Shown: piece by piece, positions 1 through 12,369 of the stretch | How the letters are laid out: the number at the start of each line of letters is the position of its first letter | Position numbering within the stretch: the stretch's first letter is position 1 | Source of the DNA: Erythrobasidium yunnanense | Lineage: Eukaryota > Basidiomycota > Cystobasidiomycetes > Erythrobasidiales > Erythrobasidiaceae | Length of the DNA: 64,000 bases | Assembly (NCBI GenBank): GCA_001600175.1 | Contig: BCJC01000003.1 | Location: 1,364,001 to 1,428,000, forward strand | Direction: 5' to 3' | Notes under the pieces: generated by a model | What the model saw: only the letters and a program-made list of their open reading frames with translations | Databases searched by the model: none | What the model was told of the DNA's origin: nothing | Translations under genes and position numbers: made by a program

Positions 1-15
1 AAAACGAGGACGACG

Positions 16-1738
16 ATGGATCCGATAGTTCACGCAGGAGAAGATGTACACGATGCGGTGATTCCAGATGATGCAGCGGCGACTGCGTCAGCGAGGAGTA
101 CGGTGGCAGAGGGACTGCAGGCGCTGCCCGTCGCGCCGGCTCAGCAGAACGATGGGATCCAGCAGGAAGACGTAGAGATGTCAGAGGACAATGACCAAGG
201 AGAAGAAGAAGCTGGCGATGCTATGGCAGACCTGTTCGGGTGAGCGAGAGAAGAGAGAAGTCAAGAAGCTTGGAAAGATTACTGAAGAAACAACAATGGT
301 CCAGCGACGACGAAGACGATGAAGAACAGCAACAACAAGGTCAGGACACTGCAGATGATGGTCAACGAGATCCACAAGAAACAGCCATGGAGCAAGATGT
401 CGACGTCGACGAAACGGCTGCTGGCGAGGGAGGACTGTCTGCAGCTGAACTTGAACGAAGAAGACGCTTAGAATACGAAGAAGGCGACGACGATGAAGCT
501 GCGGTAGTCGAGCAGAAAGTCCAGTATGCTCAGATCAAGCTCGCCAAACTACCCATGGCAAGCGAAGCGCACAAGGTGTGTCCGAATCATGCTGCATTTG
601 TGATGCATTACTGACGTGATCTTGTCTATAGCAATGGCATGCAAAGGTACAGCAACCCTGCTCAATCTGCGAAGATCCCACCCAGCCAGAGATGCTAATC
701 TATGATTTATAGCTACCCAACTTCATCCACCTCGAATCCCAACCCTTCAATACATCCACATACGATCCAAAAGAAGAGCCATCTACTATCCCTGCTGAGA
801 ATGTCATCCGCTGGCGCTGGGACCAGTCAAGTTCCGCACCAAAGAAGCAGAGCAATGCCCGCTTCATTCGCTGGAGTGATGGATCATTATCATTACAACT
901 TGGAAAAGAAATATTCGACGTATCTACAGACCGCACAGTCAGTGGGAAAGCCGTCCCTGGAGCTGGAAATCCTACAGCGTCTCTCCCTTCCACCTCTGCG
1001 GCGAGAAATGCAGATAGCTTGACGTATCTAGTTGCACAACATCCCTATGCCGGTTTGCTCGAATCACAAGCGCCCGTACAAGGCAGCATGTCCTTCAGAC
1101 CTACAGCTATCCAATCTGCATCCCATCGCAGACTAGCAGCGAAAGCAGCTGGGCTTACACAAGGCAAACCCAACAAGGTCGTAATGATGATGGCTGAGAA
1201 GGATCCTGAGGCTGAAAAGCTCGCACGGGAACAAGCGCTTCGTGGGCCCAAGAAAGCACGCGCACCAAAAGGCGAAGGAGCGGGTGGTGCAGGAGGGAAG
1301 AAGAAGCGCAAGAGTGTACGGAGTACGCGGCTGGACGATTTCTCAGATGGTGAATTTGGGTCGGACGATGCTGGAGATGGAGAAGAAGGAGACTCAGCTG
1401 CACTGGCTGCTGCTAGACGAAAGCAGCGTCAGCAGCAAGATAAGGATGAGATGAATGATTTCCTGGCGTCGGACTCGGATGATGCGTCGTCGGGTGATGA
1501 CAGAGGTGGTGCGGCGCGATCTAGTAGGACGAGAAGGGAGGAGCTGGATGCTGGCTCGGATGACTTGGATGATCTGGAAGCGCAAGCTGAGAGAGCTGCC
1601 AGGAGGGCAAGGGGGAATAAGAAGAAGTCGGGAGCTGGGCAAAGAGTGCGTGAAGCGAGTGTGGGAAGTGAGGATCTCGACAAGGATGAAGCTTTCACGA
1701 AGAAGAAGCTTGTTGTGGAGAGTGATGACGATGAGTAG
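16..1738 (+). CDS. LEO1: RNA polymerase-associated protein Leo1 (Paf1 complex)
   Basis: Leo1 is a subunit of the nuclear Paf1 complex, which travels with RNA polymerase II and supports elongation and histone modification. The model has four exons: 16-239, 305-575, 632-646 and 713-1738, giving 511 aa. Exon 3 is only 15 nt and encodes QWHAK. The N-terminal third is strongly acidic. The central Leo1 domain begins around LPNFIHLE after the third intron and includes NVIRWRWD and FIRWSDGSLSLQLG. The C-terminal third is charged and disordered (KKKRKS, DDL and SDD runs), as is usual for Leo1. The start codon at 16 is the first ATG visible, so an upstream exon outside the window cannot be excluded. 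The stop lies only 92 bp from the next start. The family assignment rests on recognised motifs; the splice sites all keep frame. Confidence 0.87.
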
Positions 1739-1830
1739 GCAATACTCACTACTACCATCTTTTGATGTGTTGTATGCACGATGTTATACATCTGTTCCTT
1801 GCCCTTTGATCCGTCCAATATCAGTTCAAG

Positions 1831-3362
1831 ATGACGAGCTACGACTTCATCAAGCAGACGTACGAAGCAGCAGGACAGGGCCACGTCTTGCAGTTCTATG
1901 ATGAATTGGACAAGACACAGCAAGAAGCATTGCTATCCCAGCTCAGCGCGATCCATCCTCAGCGTGTCAACCAAATCTACAATGCTGCAATCCGGGCAGA
2001 GCAGACGCACGATGACCATCCTGACAATGATAACACTATCACACCTCCCCCATCTGATGTCCGAGATGACAGCCCGAGCAAGGGAGCGCGTGCTGAATGG
2101 AGTCGCATCGGCCTCGAAGCAGTCGCAAGTAACAAAGTAGCTGTGATTCTACTTGCTGGAGGTCAAGGAACACGATTGGGAAGCTCAGATCCAAAGGGAT
2201 GCTACAATATCGGCCTACCAAGCAACAAGAGCCTGTTCCAGTTGCAGGCTGAGAGAATCAGGAAACTGCAGTCTCTAGCTGCTGCTGGTGGTAAAGAGAA
2301 TGTAGTGGTGCCATGGTACATCATGACCTCTGGCCCGACGCGTAAAGCGACAGAGGCCTACTTTGAGGAAAACAAATACTTTGGACTGGACAAGGCCAAT
2401 GTCACTTTCTTCGATCAGGGTAAGTCACATTCTAATGCATACATCTAGGTTTCAGCTGACAGTGTGTGCTATCAGGCGTCCTGCCCTGCCTGACCAACGA
2501 GGGCAAGATATTCCTCGAGACCAAAGCTAGCGTCGCGACAGCACCTGATGGCAATGGAGGCATCTATGCTGCTCTACGCTCCAGCACCGCTACAAAGCAA
2601 TCCTTCAGTGTTCTCCAAGACATGCACAAGCGCAAGATCGAGTACATCTACTGCTACTGCGTCGACAACTGTCTGGCTAAAGTCGGGGATCCCGTATTCT
2701 TAGGCTACTGTATTCAGAAGGGGGCTAAATGCGGCACCAAAGTAGTCAAGAAGACGGATCCAAAGGAGAGTGTAGGCGTCGTTGCATTGAAAGGAGGGAA
2801 ATGGAGCGTGGTGGAATACAGCGAGATCAGCACCGAACATGCAGAAGCGCGCAATGAAACTACGGGAGATCTGCTCTTCAAAGCTGCAAATATCGCAAAT
2901 CACTTCTATACACTCGCATACCTCGATTCGACAGAAGCGCTCGAGCAAAACATGGCGTACCATATCGCGCGCAAGAAGATCCCGCATGTCGATCTATCCA
3001 CAGGCGAGCCCGTCAAGCCTTCAAAACCTAATGGAATGAAGCTAGAGCAATTCATCTTCGATGTTCTTCCATTCTTGACTCCTCTGAACACGCACGCCCT
3101 CTTCCAAGTAGATAGGAACAGCGAGTTTTCACCCTTGAAGAACGCACCTGGTACAGGATCTGATGATCCACAGACTAGTAGAAGAGATCTTCTGAATTTA
3201 CAGAGGAAGTGGCTCGAGGAAGCGGGTGCGACTGTGAAAGGTGAGGTGGAGCTCAGTCCCCTCGTGTCGTATGCGGGAGAAGGGCTGGAGAAGTTTAAGG
3301 GAAAGACTATCAGAGAAGGTAAAGCTGAGTCGGTGGAGGAGCTGGAAGCGCTCTGCGAGTGA
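1831..3362 (+). CDS. UAP1: UDP-N-acetylglucosamine pyrophosphorylase
   Basis: This enzyme makes UDP-GlcNAc from UTP and GlcNAc-1-phosphate in the cytosol, supplying chitin, N-glycan and GPI synthesis. Two exons (1831-2419 and 2476-3362) give 491 aa, close to yeast Qri1 (477 aa). The nucleotide-binding loop LLAGGQGTRLGSSDPKG sits near residue 107. The FFDQGVLPCLTNEGKIF block spans the splice junction. The pattern GNGGIYAAL follows, and later KPNGMKLEQFIFDVLPF, which matches the family. The donor is gtaagt and the acceptor reads tatcag. The chosen acceptor is the only one of several AGs that restores the GVLPCLT motif. Nothing looks damaged. Confidence 0.93.
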
Positions 3363-3559
3363 TTGATGCATACTAAGTGCCTGAGTATACGCGTCATTGG
3401 CTGGAAACACGGTATGGACACTCGAGCAGATAGATCTGAACAAGCTAGATGGTAGTGCTGTAGTTGTAGTAACTTGCTAGTTGCAATGCTAGGAGTCTAT
3501 TCTTCAAGTTGAAGTGTTGGCTCCCTTGCTCTCGCCAATACATCCCAATAGCCGGCAAG

Positions 3560-5424
3560 ATGGATGCCTCGATAGCGCAGTTTACAGGTAGAATACAGTA
3601 TAGACCATAAGGAAGACAGTGCGGCTAACTCACCCTGACGCCAGACATCACGGGAGCGACTCCCGAGCAGGCCCAGTTCTTCCTGCAGTCGGCGAATGGC
3701 GACTTGGAGGTGCAATCCATCACAGAACAGCATAGCTTACACGTTGAATCATACTGATTCCACGACGAAAACAGACGGCCATGTCGACCTACTACGAGTC
3801 TGGCGGAGCAACGGGAGCGTCATCTGGAGAGCCAGCAGCAGAAGCAACCAATGCAAGCAACAACGACCAAGACCAAGAAATGGCTGCTGCCCTAGCTGCA
3901 AGTCAAGCTGATGTTCCAGCCGGGCCTCAGACATTAGGCGGAGGGACCGCTCCAGCTGCATCTTCTGGTTCAGCATCAGGATCAGCACCTTCGTCCAGAC
4001 CTAGTTCAAGCGCTGCTATACGCCCTACGAGTAACAAGAAGAAGTTTGGAACGTTCGCTACGCTGGGAGCCAAAGACGATGATGACGATTCAGAGGACGA
4101 AGATAAGAAGAAGCCGCAAAACTACTTTGCAGGTGGTGAGAAGAGGTGCGTCCTACACTCTATATAAGCGAATGCAGGCCTAGCTTATGTGGATCTGGCT
4201 GCAGTGGAATATCCGTACAGGACCCAAATGCTGGCAAGAGGAAGAATAGAGATGATGCAGGCCAAGATGCTCCTAATGACCTCGTCCGAAGCCTGCTCAA
4301 GAAGGCAGCTGAGTGCGTCTTCTGTGCTTCTCTGAGACATGCTTGAGCTGATTGAGGTGTGTGCAGAGGAAGTGCTAGTCGAGAAGAGCAGGAGAGGTCA
4401 AAGCCTGCTGCGTCTTCCTCTTCTTCAGCTTTCAGAGGATCTGGTACGCCCACTTCCATACATATCTGCTAAGTAGCATCTTGGCTAATATCGTTGGCTG
4501 CATCACCAGGAAACACACTCGGATCCGAAGACACTCCCTCTCAAGTCGTCCCTGATCCAGAAGCTCCTGCACCACGTCCATCTTCTTCACGAGGCTCCTT
4601 CCTCCCTTCTCTGCCAGGCATGTATCCCCGAGGTTTCGCTAACCTATTCGGCGGCGGAGGTGGTCAAGCAGCTCCTCCTGCCGCCCAGCAGCAGCAGGAA
4701 GAAGCTGAAGATGATCGAGACCTGCCTGAAGACTATAACGAGGAAAGCGTTACTAGGCATCTGACGCTGTGGAGAGATGGATTTTCGGTAGAAGATGGAG
4801 AGTTAATGCGATACGATGAACCGAGGAACATGGCTCTTCTCAAAGCCATTCAAGAAGGGTATGTCCTGCTGTCACTGGCAGAATTCGAATGACCTGCTGA
4901 AAGTAGGCTTCTCCAGAACCGCCCCGCAACATATCCTGAATGTACGCTTTGGCCAGCAAGTCGAGCTTCGTGTGGCACAACGAACAGTCGAAGACTATGT
5001 CCCACCGCCCAAGAAGCCCATGAAAGCATTCGGCGGCTCAGGAAACCGTCTGGGCGCACCTACGTCCGCCACTGCTTCTCCATCTACATCGAGCACCCCT
5101 CAGCCCGCTGGAATTTTGCAAGGCGGCTCTTCCGCTACTCAAGGCACTTCATCCTCACCAGCGACTGTCTTCGAGGTAGACGGCACGAAGCCTGTAACGA
5201 CCTTACAGATCCGTCTAGGCGATGGTACACGCCAGACCGCCCGCTTCAACCATACACACACTATCGCAGATATTCGATCATGGATCAATGCGGGCAACCC
5301 GGGGATGGCAAGTAGAAAATATGTGCTTATGACGACGTTCCCGAGTAAGGAATTGACCGAGGAGAACATGAGTATCGAAGAGGCGAAATTGATGGGAAGC
5401 GTTGTGGTGCAGAAGTGGACGTAG
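3560..5424 (+). CDS. SHP1: p47/Shp1-type Cdc48 cofactor (UBA-SEP-UBX)
   Basis: This is an adaptor of the AAA ATPase Cdc48/p97, involved in ubiquitin-dependent protein handling and membrane fusion. Seven exons (3560-3587, 3645-3709, 3775-4145, 4205-4312, 4367-4443, 4510-4858, 4917-5424) give 501 aa. The N-terminal UBA domain reads MDASIAQF, then DITGATPEQAQFFLQSANGD, with the domain split by two introns. A low-complexity Ala/Ser linker and an acidic patch come next. The SEP domain starts at SVTRHLTLWRDGFSVEDGEL and continues across the last intron as LKAIQEGTAPQHILNVRFGQ. The C-terminal UBX domain starts near TKPVTTLQIRLGDGTRQTAR. Exon 1 is only 28 nt. The start was chosen because it begins the UBA helix. 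The reading frame is intact in all exons. Confidence 0.9.
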
Positions 5425-6455
5425 ATTGAATGGTACAGTAAGCTGCGTAGCGACGCTTTCGCTGCTTCAGGCAGCAGAGAAGTGGTGTCCGGCAAGATGT
5501 AGCGTACTGAAACAAGACATGCCGTGCGCAATTATCGTCTCGCTGACGGTTCACTTTCACTCGATCAACTTTCTGCTGCGCAGCTCAGTCCACATCAGAA
5601 TTCCGATCCTACTTTGTTTCAAATTCAACGAAACGAGGTTCGTTCAGCGCCGACCATCACTCTCTGGCCGGCCGCATGATTTAATAACAGCTCGAAAGCT
5701 TCTGAACAGCGGGGTTACGGGGTTTTCTGCCCTGTGCTATCAGAACACTATCCGTCCTTCCAAGCCTCGTGTGCAACCGATGTCGCAAGCTTGGCCCTTC
5801 GTCTTCCTGCCCACTCGAATCTGCGGACATCAAGCATGCCGTCAGTCAATGCTGACTTCGAAGACTGTCGAGATAGCGAATAGCGTACCTGACACTTGTC
5901 TTGTCGATCTACGAGCGTTCGGGCGGTCGGTGGGCTTGCTGATCGCAGGCGAGGCTGTTCGTGCTGCTTCATCATTGTGCTTCAGACGACTCTTGGCGCG
6001 GCTTCGCAAGGTTCGAAGACGCGCTGCTCCGCGAGATCGTATTGAAGCGTCTGGCTGCGGTGCTTGCCGCATCCTGGTTGTGCTGCTAGCCTGGCTCATG
6101 GCGGTCAGCGTGAGTCAAGCAGCATCAGCTAAGGTGCTACAAGCTGCCTCATTGCCTTGGCAACAGTCCCTTCATTCTAACCCCCAAAGGATCGCCAGCC
6201 TTTGTTAATGATCATCTGCACTGACAGGGCGCGTACATACATGCATGCATCATTCAAGAACCATCTTCTAGATGCGATGCTTTGTCAACGAAGACGCTCT
6301 TCGCGATCTGTGCTGACTTCTGATGCCTATGACTTATCTGTTCCCTTTAATTCTGACACCTTTGTCTGCAGCAGACCCTTGTCGAGGCAGTACCTCTTTG
6401 CTGACAGATCCAGACCAGACAGCAGCTGCTCTTCACTTTGCATACGTCAGTCAAG
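5425..6455. other. Intergenic region, no gene supported
   Basis: This 1-kb stretch separates SHP1 from a small secreted-protein gene. A plus-strand frame stays open for 268 codons starting inside the end of SHP1, but its product matches no family I recognise and has no upstream start of its own. Minus-strand frames of 75-85 codons overlap it. I see no tRNA or repeat. It probably holds the promoter of the gene starting at 6456. Confidence 0.5.
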
Positions 6456-7019
6456 ATGTATCTGCGCAACCTCTTCATCGCAGCATGTCATGGCTTCACC
6501 GTTTTGGCAGCACCCATCGTTCAGCGGGATGCCTATGTCATGCAAGCTCCCCCTGAGCCTTTCAAGATGAAGCAAGAGTGGTGGATGAACGCTGTAACGC
6601 AGCTGCCAGCTTTAGGCGCTCTCGCTATCAACGAAGAGACGACTTACATTGGCTTCCATCTCAAGACTGTAAGCTTGTTAGCAGCTACTAAGAGACTCGG
6701 CTGACATACGATGCTGTAGAACTCGCCTGGCAATGTCACTGTGGCAGTCGACATCAAGGGCGTTCGCAACTGTCTTGTCTGGAGAACGCAAGGCGACGTG
6801 GTCTATGACGACTGTTCTCAACACACCGAAGCAGAACTGACATTCAATGTTCAATGCAACCAAAATCCTGGTACAGCCAAGAAATCGCTGATCTGTGGTA
6901 TCTATCACGGTTATGACTGCGTGGGCTTCGGAGAGAGCGGCATCGTGCAGCAAGGACAATGCGATCCAGCGAATGCTCAAGTGGGCCAATTGTGGCAGCT
7001 GACGCCGGCTGAGGAATGA
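6456..7019 (+). CDS. Small secreted cysteine-containing protein
   Basis: Two exons (6456-6668 and 6720-7019) encode 170 aa. The N-terminus MYLRNLFIAACHGFTVLAAP looks like a signal peptide. The mature part has six cysteines, in the contexts RNCLVW, DDCSQ, VQCNQ, LICGIY, YDCVGF and GQCDPA, enough for three disulphides. It has no membrane segment. No enzymatic motif is visible and I do not recognise the family. Size, secretion signal and cysteine content are typical of fungal small secreted proteins, some of which act as effectors; that role is inference. The intron starts gtaagc and ends ctgtag and keeps frame. The ATG at 6456 was preferred because the signal peptide starts there. Confidence 0.68.
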
Positions 7020-7367
7020 GACAATAGGCTCGAAGAGCGGTCCAAGATACAGTCTACATCCCCGGAAGCAACGGAGAACGACGGCCGGTATGCGACGTTG
7101 TTGTATCGAGGAAGACTTTATTGCAAGTCGCACTCGTCTGTTCTAACGAGCCTGCTCATGTGCTTCGCGGGCCCAGCAAACGTTCTAGAGTATTCTCGAA
7201 TTCGGCGGAAGGTGACAAGGGCTAGAGGAAAGGTATCGCTTCGTAACGCACGATTCATCGTAGTCTTGTTCGCTTCATTTCTACGCGTTTCGCAGCCAGG
7301 TCTTTGTTGACATTGTCCCGACTTGCTCCAAAAGCGCGGTTCTTTCGAGGAGGGATGCGCTTTGTCG

Positions 7368-8210
7368 ATGCAGGCAGGCGCAGGGACGACATACATCCTA
7401 CCAATAGCGAACAGAAAGCACAAGCATGTCGAGCTGGAAGATGAGGAAGGAGATGGAGATTTAGCAGAGGGGAGCGAGAAAGCCAGAGCTAGCATCAGGA
7501 AGCGCAGGAAAGCCAACGATGGCTCAAGAGCAGCTGCTGCGACCTTCGAGCCTATGGTCAGCTTCAATGCGATGAGTTTGGACGACCTCGATATCGACGA
7601 GGATCCAACAATGCCAGAGCCAGCTCGTCGCAGGCAGGGAACACCGCATCCTGAAGCAGAAGCAATCACACTTCATGCACCAATCCAAGAGATATCACCT
7701 CCTCGAGCTAGTCGGAAAGACGCGATAATGGACAGACATGATCCATCCCGCCCTCACGTCGTTTTCGTGGATTCCCTCTCAGACTCGGACGACGATGACA
7801 ACGGAGCTTCTACTGCAAATAGCACACTCTCAGATGCAGATACAGACGATCCGGATACTTCTCCTGGGCAGAGAAAGGCGAAGCGAGCCATCAAAATAAA
7901 TAGCAGACTTCGCCAGCATCTACAACGGCAGGAAGCACTCAAGCGTGGTCCAGTCATACAGGAACTGTTTGCAGATGGTCCGCTCAGATATGGAGGAGCT
8001 GGCATAGAAGAGCGCGGACTGGTTCTCTACCGTCCGATGTCTTTTGGGATCGTTGAGGAGGTCGAGGATAGTGAGGACGTCAACAGTACTACACCTCATG
8101 GAGATGATATCGATGAAGGACCGCTCATCGAGGAGTACGGCACAGAAGGTCAGATTCAGGAACCGGATTGGCCAGAAGAGGGTATGCAAGACAGCATGGA
8201 TATAGATTAA
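7368..8210 (+). CDS. Acidic hypothetical protein
   Basis: A single exon of 280 aa. The open frame extends upstream to about 7323, but 7368 is the first ATG in frame. The sequence is rich in Asp and Glu with patches such as LEDEEGDGD and SDSDDDDNG, and has a basic cluster RKRRKAND that could serve as a nuclear localisation signal. A better conserved-looking block near residues 185-230 includes INSRLRQHLQRQEALKRGP and GLVLYRP. There is no signal peptide and no membrane segment. I do not recognise the family; a nuclear protein is a guess from composition. An out-of-frame ATG lies 13 nt upstream of the chosen start, which could reduce initiation there. Confidence 0.6.
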   Translation: MQAGAGTTYILPIANRKHKHVELEDEEGDGDLAEGSEKARASIRKRRKANDGSRAAAATFEPMVSFNAMSLDDLDIDEDPTMPEPARRRQGTPHPEAEAITLHAPIQEISPPRASRKDAIMDRHDPSRPHVVFVDSLSDSDDDDNGASTANSTLSDADTDDPDTSPGQRKAKRAIKINSRLRQHLQRQEALKRGPVIQELFADGPLRYGGAGIEERGLVLYRPMSFGIVEEVEDSEDVNSTTPHGDDIDEGPLIEEYGTEGQIQEPDWPEEGMQDSMDID

Positions 8211-9168
8211 CGTATCAAGACGCATCACAGATATTATAGTCATCGTCGTCGGCGCATTAGATCTCTAGAGCATGTTATGCAGCAAGCCTTGAACAGCAAG
8301 CCTTGAATTATTCCAGCATGTCATGAAGCATTTCTTGCCTGATCTCTAATGCCTGCAAAACTCCTGAAGCCTGCCTGAGCTCCCAGCACCCACGTCCGCT
8401 GGCTTCCTCAATTTCCTTCGGCAAGCCTCGAGACCTCTCCTTCGCGTTGCACTCCTGTCACTTTGCGGGCAGCGAGCAGAGCGTCCGAGTCGTTCAGGCG
8501 GTATCAGCTGTCGTAGGCTAGTGACAGTGCTGGATGGCCCGTCTTGTCAGATGAATCTATACAATCTCTTTACCTGATCATCATAGCTAGCCATGCCAGT
8601 GAGCCCAACGCGACAGGCATTGTCAATACTCTTTCACGCCGACAATCCTGGCACCTAGGAGAGACCAAGGAGATGGGTCATGTCCCTCTGGCTGTAGTTG
8701 CATTCCGGTTCTCCTGATCTGGGCAGCAGGAAGCACCCAGACTGCGACAGGGAGTGGTCAGGATCCAGCAGCTTCTCGGGATGGATTTGATAGACGGGCT
8801 GCTGCAAATGGTGAGGTAGGCACTGTGTCGACATCTGTTGGCTGAATACAGTACGAGAACACACTTCGACTTTCAGCCCTGTGCCTTCTCCACTCGGGGA
8901 TTTCATCAGAAACCTTTCTTCTCCGTGGGGCGCGGCATCGGCTATCATCGGTTATATCGTAAGCAGCTGTCACTAGACTGAGATGCGTCAATTCACTCCA
9001 CCTGCACTTCTCACACTAAACCTCGTCCATGGCCGAACACCTCGTGTATCGCTAGAAGTATTTACCCAAGATGTGCTCCCCTACGTTCACTGCGCACAGC
9101 GTCGTTTCTTGCAGCTTTCTCTTCGCTTCTTCGTCTCCTCCTCCTCTCCTTCACCGTCATCGGCCACT
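8211..9168. other. Intergenic region / beta-glucosidase promoter
   Basis: Nothing gene-like is supported over 958 bp. A 13-bp direct repeat (AGCAAGCCTTGAA) occurs twice near 8281-8306. The last 80 bp before the next start are pyrimidine-rich, as is common in fungal promoters and 5' leaders. Confidence 0.5.
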
Positions 9169-12155
9169 ATGAAGACGGCTGTCGTGGGCTCCATTGCGGT
9201 CGCATCGCTTTCAGCAGCTGTCTCAGCTGTCCCACACGCTAGATCTGCAACCTACGACAATGTAGCAGAGTTCAACGTCCATGCAGTCCCCCGTAATTTG
9301 CAGCGAAGACAACTCGGGCTCACTGGGCCTCCACCTCCTCCCCCAGCTTCGCTCCCCTATTCTTTCGGATTATCAAGTAAGGCCTACTCGCCCAGCATGC
9401 AGCTACGTTCAATGCTGACAACTTACGCTTCACAGACACTGTCGATGCACCCCCAGCGACCGGTGGGAAATCGTGGAAAGCTGCTCGAGACAAGGCCGCA
9501 TCACTCGTTGGCCAGATGACCACAGCAGAGAAGCTCGGTCTTGTCACTGGACAAGATGGCAGATGTGCCGGTAATTCGCTCGCAGTCGAAAGATTGGGTC
9601 TTCCATCTCTGTGTTTCCTCGATGGTCCTTCAGGTAATGTTGTTGCAAGCTCAATACAATTGATCGATGACTGAATGTTCTGACATACCATAGGCCCGAG
9701 ATTCGCTACTGGAATCACACAAATGCCTTCTGGGATGGCTACCGCAGCGACTTGGGATCGCGATCTTATGTACAAGCGATCCTACGCCATGGGCTACGAG
9801 TTCTACAACCTCGGCGTCAACGTCGCGCTGGCTCCTGTAACAGGTGGACCTCTGGGACGCTCGCCTCTCGGAGGTAGAGGCTGGGAGGGTTGGAGTCCCG
9901 ACCCTTACTTGACTGGAGAAGGCGCCTACTACAGTGTCAAGGGTCTACAGGTATGGACATCGTCTAACACCACGACATCGACTGATGAGGATGCGAACAG
10001 GATACCGGAGTTGCAGCAACATCCAAACATTACATCGGCTACGAACAAGAAACCTTCCGAAATGTCTATGGTACCTCTACTCCATACAGCGGCTTTGGAC
10101 GAAACGAGCAGCTGCCTATAGATTCCATGATCGACGATACGACCAATCACGAGCTCTACTTGTGGCCCTTTGCTGAGGCTGTTCGAGCTGGAACATCGTG
10201 TAAGCATTCTCCATGCATGCGAAGGCAAATAGCATGGTCTTATACATATCTTAGACATTATGAGCGCTTATCAACGCCTCAACGGTACCCACGTCTCAGC
10301 TAACAGCGAAGCCCTGAACGGACACTTGAAGACAGAGCTCGGCTTCCAGGGCGCAGTCATGAGCGACTGGGGAGGTGTCTGGGATGGGCCGAACACATTC
10401 AACGGAGGCAATGACCTGGATTTCCCGGGCCTCAATCTCTTTGGAATATTGGGAAGCTTCTTTGCAGACGATCTACCTGGAGCGGTTGCCAACGGCACTG
10501 TCACCAACGCTCGTCTTACCGATGCGGCTATCCGCATTCTTACACCATACTTCCAGCTAGGACAGGACGAGAAGTAAGGCTGCCTACTTTGAAACCCAAT
10601 CATGACATCCGCTGACATGCATGTAGGCCTCTACCACCAGCTGTAGTCAGCTTCTTGAACTTGCCAGGTACAGAAGCCATCTTCAAGAACGTCGTTACGC
10701 AAGAAGCACTCGATGTGGCCAGGCAGATTGCCGAAGATGGAGCTGTCCTTCTCAAGAACGAAGGGGCTTTACCTCTTGACCCCTTCAAGAACCAGCGCAT
10801 CGGCTTGTTCGGTCAAGACGCTGGTCCGAACGTCCTCGGCGCTGCTGCATGTGGCTCGACTGGCGGAAGCTGCCCTGCCTGGAATAACAACGGGACCTAC
10901 ACCATGGGAGGTGGATCAGGATGGAGTGTGAGTCCTCGAAAGACATGTCTCATCCGTTGGCATCCCGCTGACTGAGTCATCTGTCATTTATAGTACCCGA
11001 ATGTGAGTCTCCTGGACCGCCGCTAATGACAGAAGAGATACTGACCACCTTGCAGAACCCCATCGACCCTCTATGTGCCATCAGAAGCCGTGCTTTGGCC
11101 AGCGCATCTCAGATTCAGCAAGTGCTCAATAACAATGCTACCGCTCAGGTCTCAACTACGGCAGCCGCTGTCGATGTCGCTATGGTCTTCGTGCATGCCT
11201 ACAGCACGGAAGGAGAAGACAGAAACGATCTATCCTTCTCTGCCAACGGCAAAGCAGTCATCGATGCGGCAGTCGCAAGCAACAACAACACAATCTTGAT
11301 TCTTTTCAATCCGGGTGCTGTAGACATCGCCGAGTACGCGACCCATCCCAACGTCACTGCTATTCTCGCAGCTGGTCTTTCGGGCGAGCAGGCAGGTCCA
11401 GCACTGTCTCGCATCGTCTATGGCGATGTCTCTCCTTCTGGAAAGCTACCTTTCACTATGGGCAAATCAATCGCCGACTATCCACCAAATGGCATCGATC
11501 GGAACTCCATCCCGGCTCCCGAAGTCACCTTCTCAGAGGGTCCCTTCATAGATTACAGATGGTTCGACAGAGAGGATATCGAGCCTGTCTATGGTGAACT
11601 TACAACTTCGAGACCCCATTTGCTAAGCTGACTATTGCGTGTACAAACATAGAATTCGGCTTCGGTCTCTCATACTCCACGTTTGCCTACTCTGGCCTCA
11701 GTCTCAGTCGCAATTACCAGAAAGATCAGACATCGATTCAGTCTACAAACGAAGACTTTGTTGGCAAGCAAGAGGGCGACTCGATCTACGATCTGATTGC
11801 GGAAGTCTCCATCGAAGTCAAGAACACTGGAAAAGTCCTTGCTTGCGAAGTTGGCCAGCTCGTAAGTCTCCTTTACAACTGCTCATACCTTGGCAGACCT
11901 GATCACTTTTTGCAGTACATCGAGTTCCCTACCAACGAGAATCAGCCAAAGCTTCAGCTTCGAGGCTTCGACAAGGCACAGCAACTCCAGCCTGGTGCCT
12001 CGACGACGTTGAGCTTCCCAATCCGCAGAAAGGATGTCATGGTCTGGGACGTGGTTCTTCAGAAATGGAGGCAACCTAAGGATGGCTACGTCACCTTCCA
12101 TGCCGGATCGTCTTCTAGAAAACTCGTGGACACAGTAACCTACAAGTTCGAGTGA
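9169..12155 (+). CDS. Secreted GH3 beta-glucosidase
   Basis: This extracellular glycoside hydrolase of family 3 probably releases glucose from beta-glucosides and cello-oligosaccharides. Ten exons (9169-9376, 9436-9633, 9694-9950, 10001-10199, 10255-10573, 10627-10927, 10994-11002, 11056-11593, 11653-11861, 11916-12155) give 825 aa, within the usual size. A signal peptide starts MKTAVVGSIAVASLSAAVSA. A possible Kex2 site NLQRR follows. The GH3 N-domain shows LCFLDGPSGPRF and ATSKHYIGYEQE. The nucleophile is the Asp in GAVMSDWGG, near residue 325. The C-domain has ILAAGLSGEQAG, then EFGFGLSYSTF, and the protein ends in a fibronectin III-like domain. Exon 7 is only 9 nt (YPN), between two well-formed introns. 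All splice junctions keep frame. Confidence 0.93.
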
Positions 12156-12369
12156 CCTCCCGGCCACACAGCATAGGCAGCTTCCCCAACGCACATGCGA
12201 TACGAATCAAGCTCAAACAAAAGTAGTCAGAGAAAGCTAAGCAGGATCATCAAATAATAACAAGGGAACAAATTCAAAACAATGTATTGAATAGCACAAC
12301 ACAACGAAATTCTCGAGAAATACAGAGAACAAAATGCATCTAGTAGAATGCAGAGCCTGCTGAAACTTG

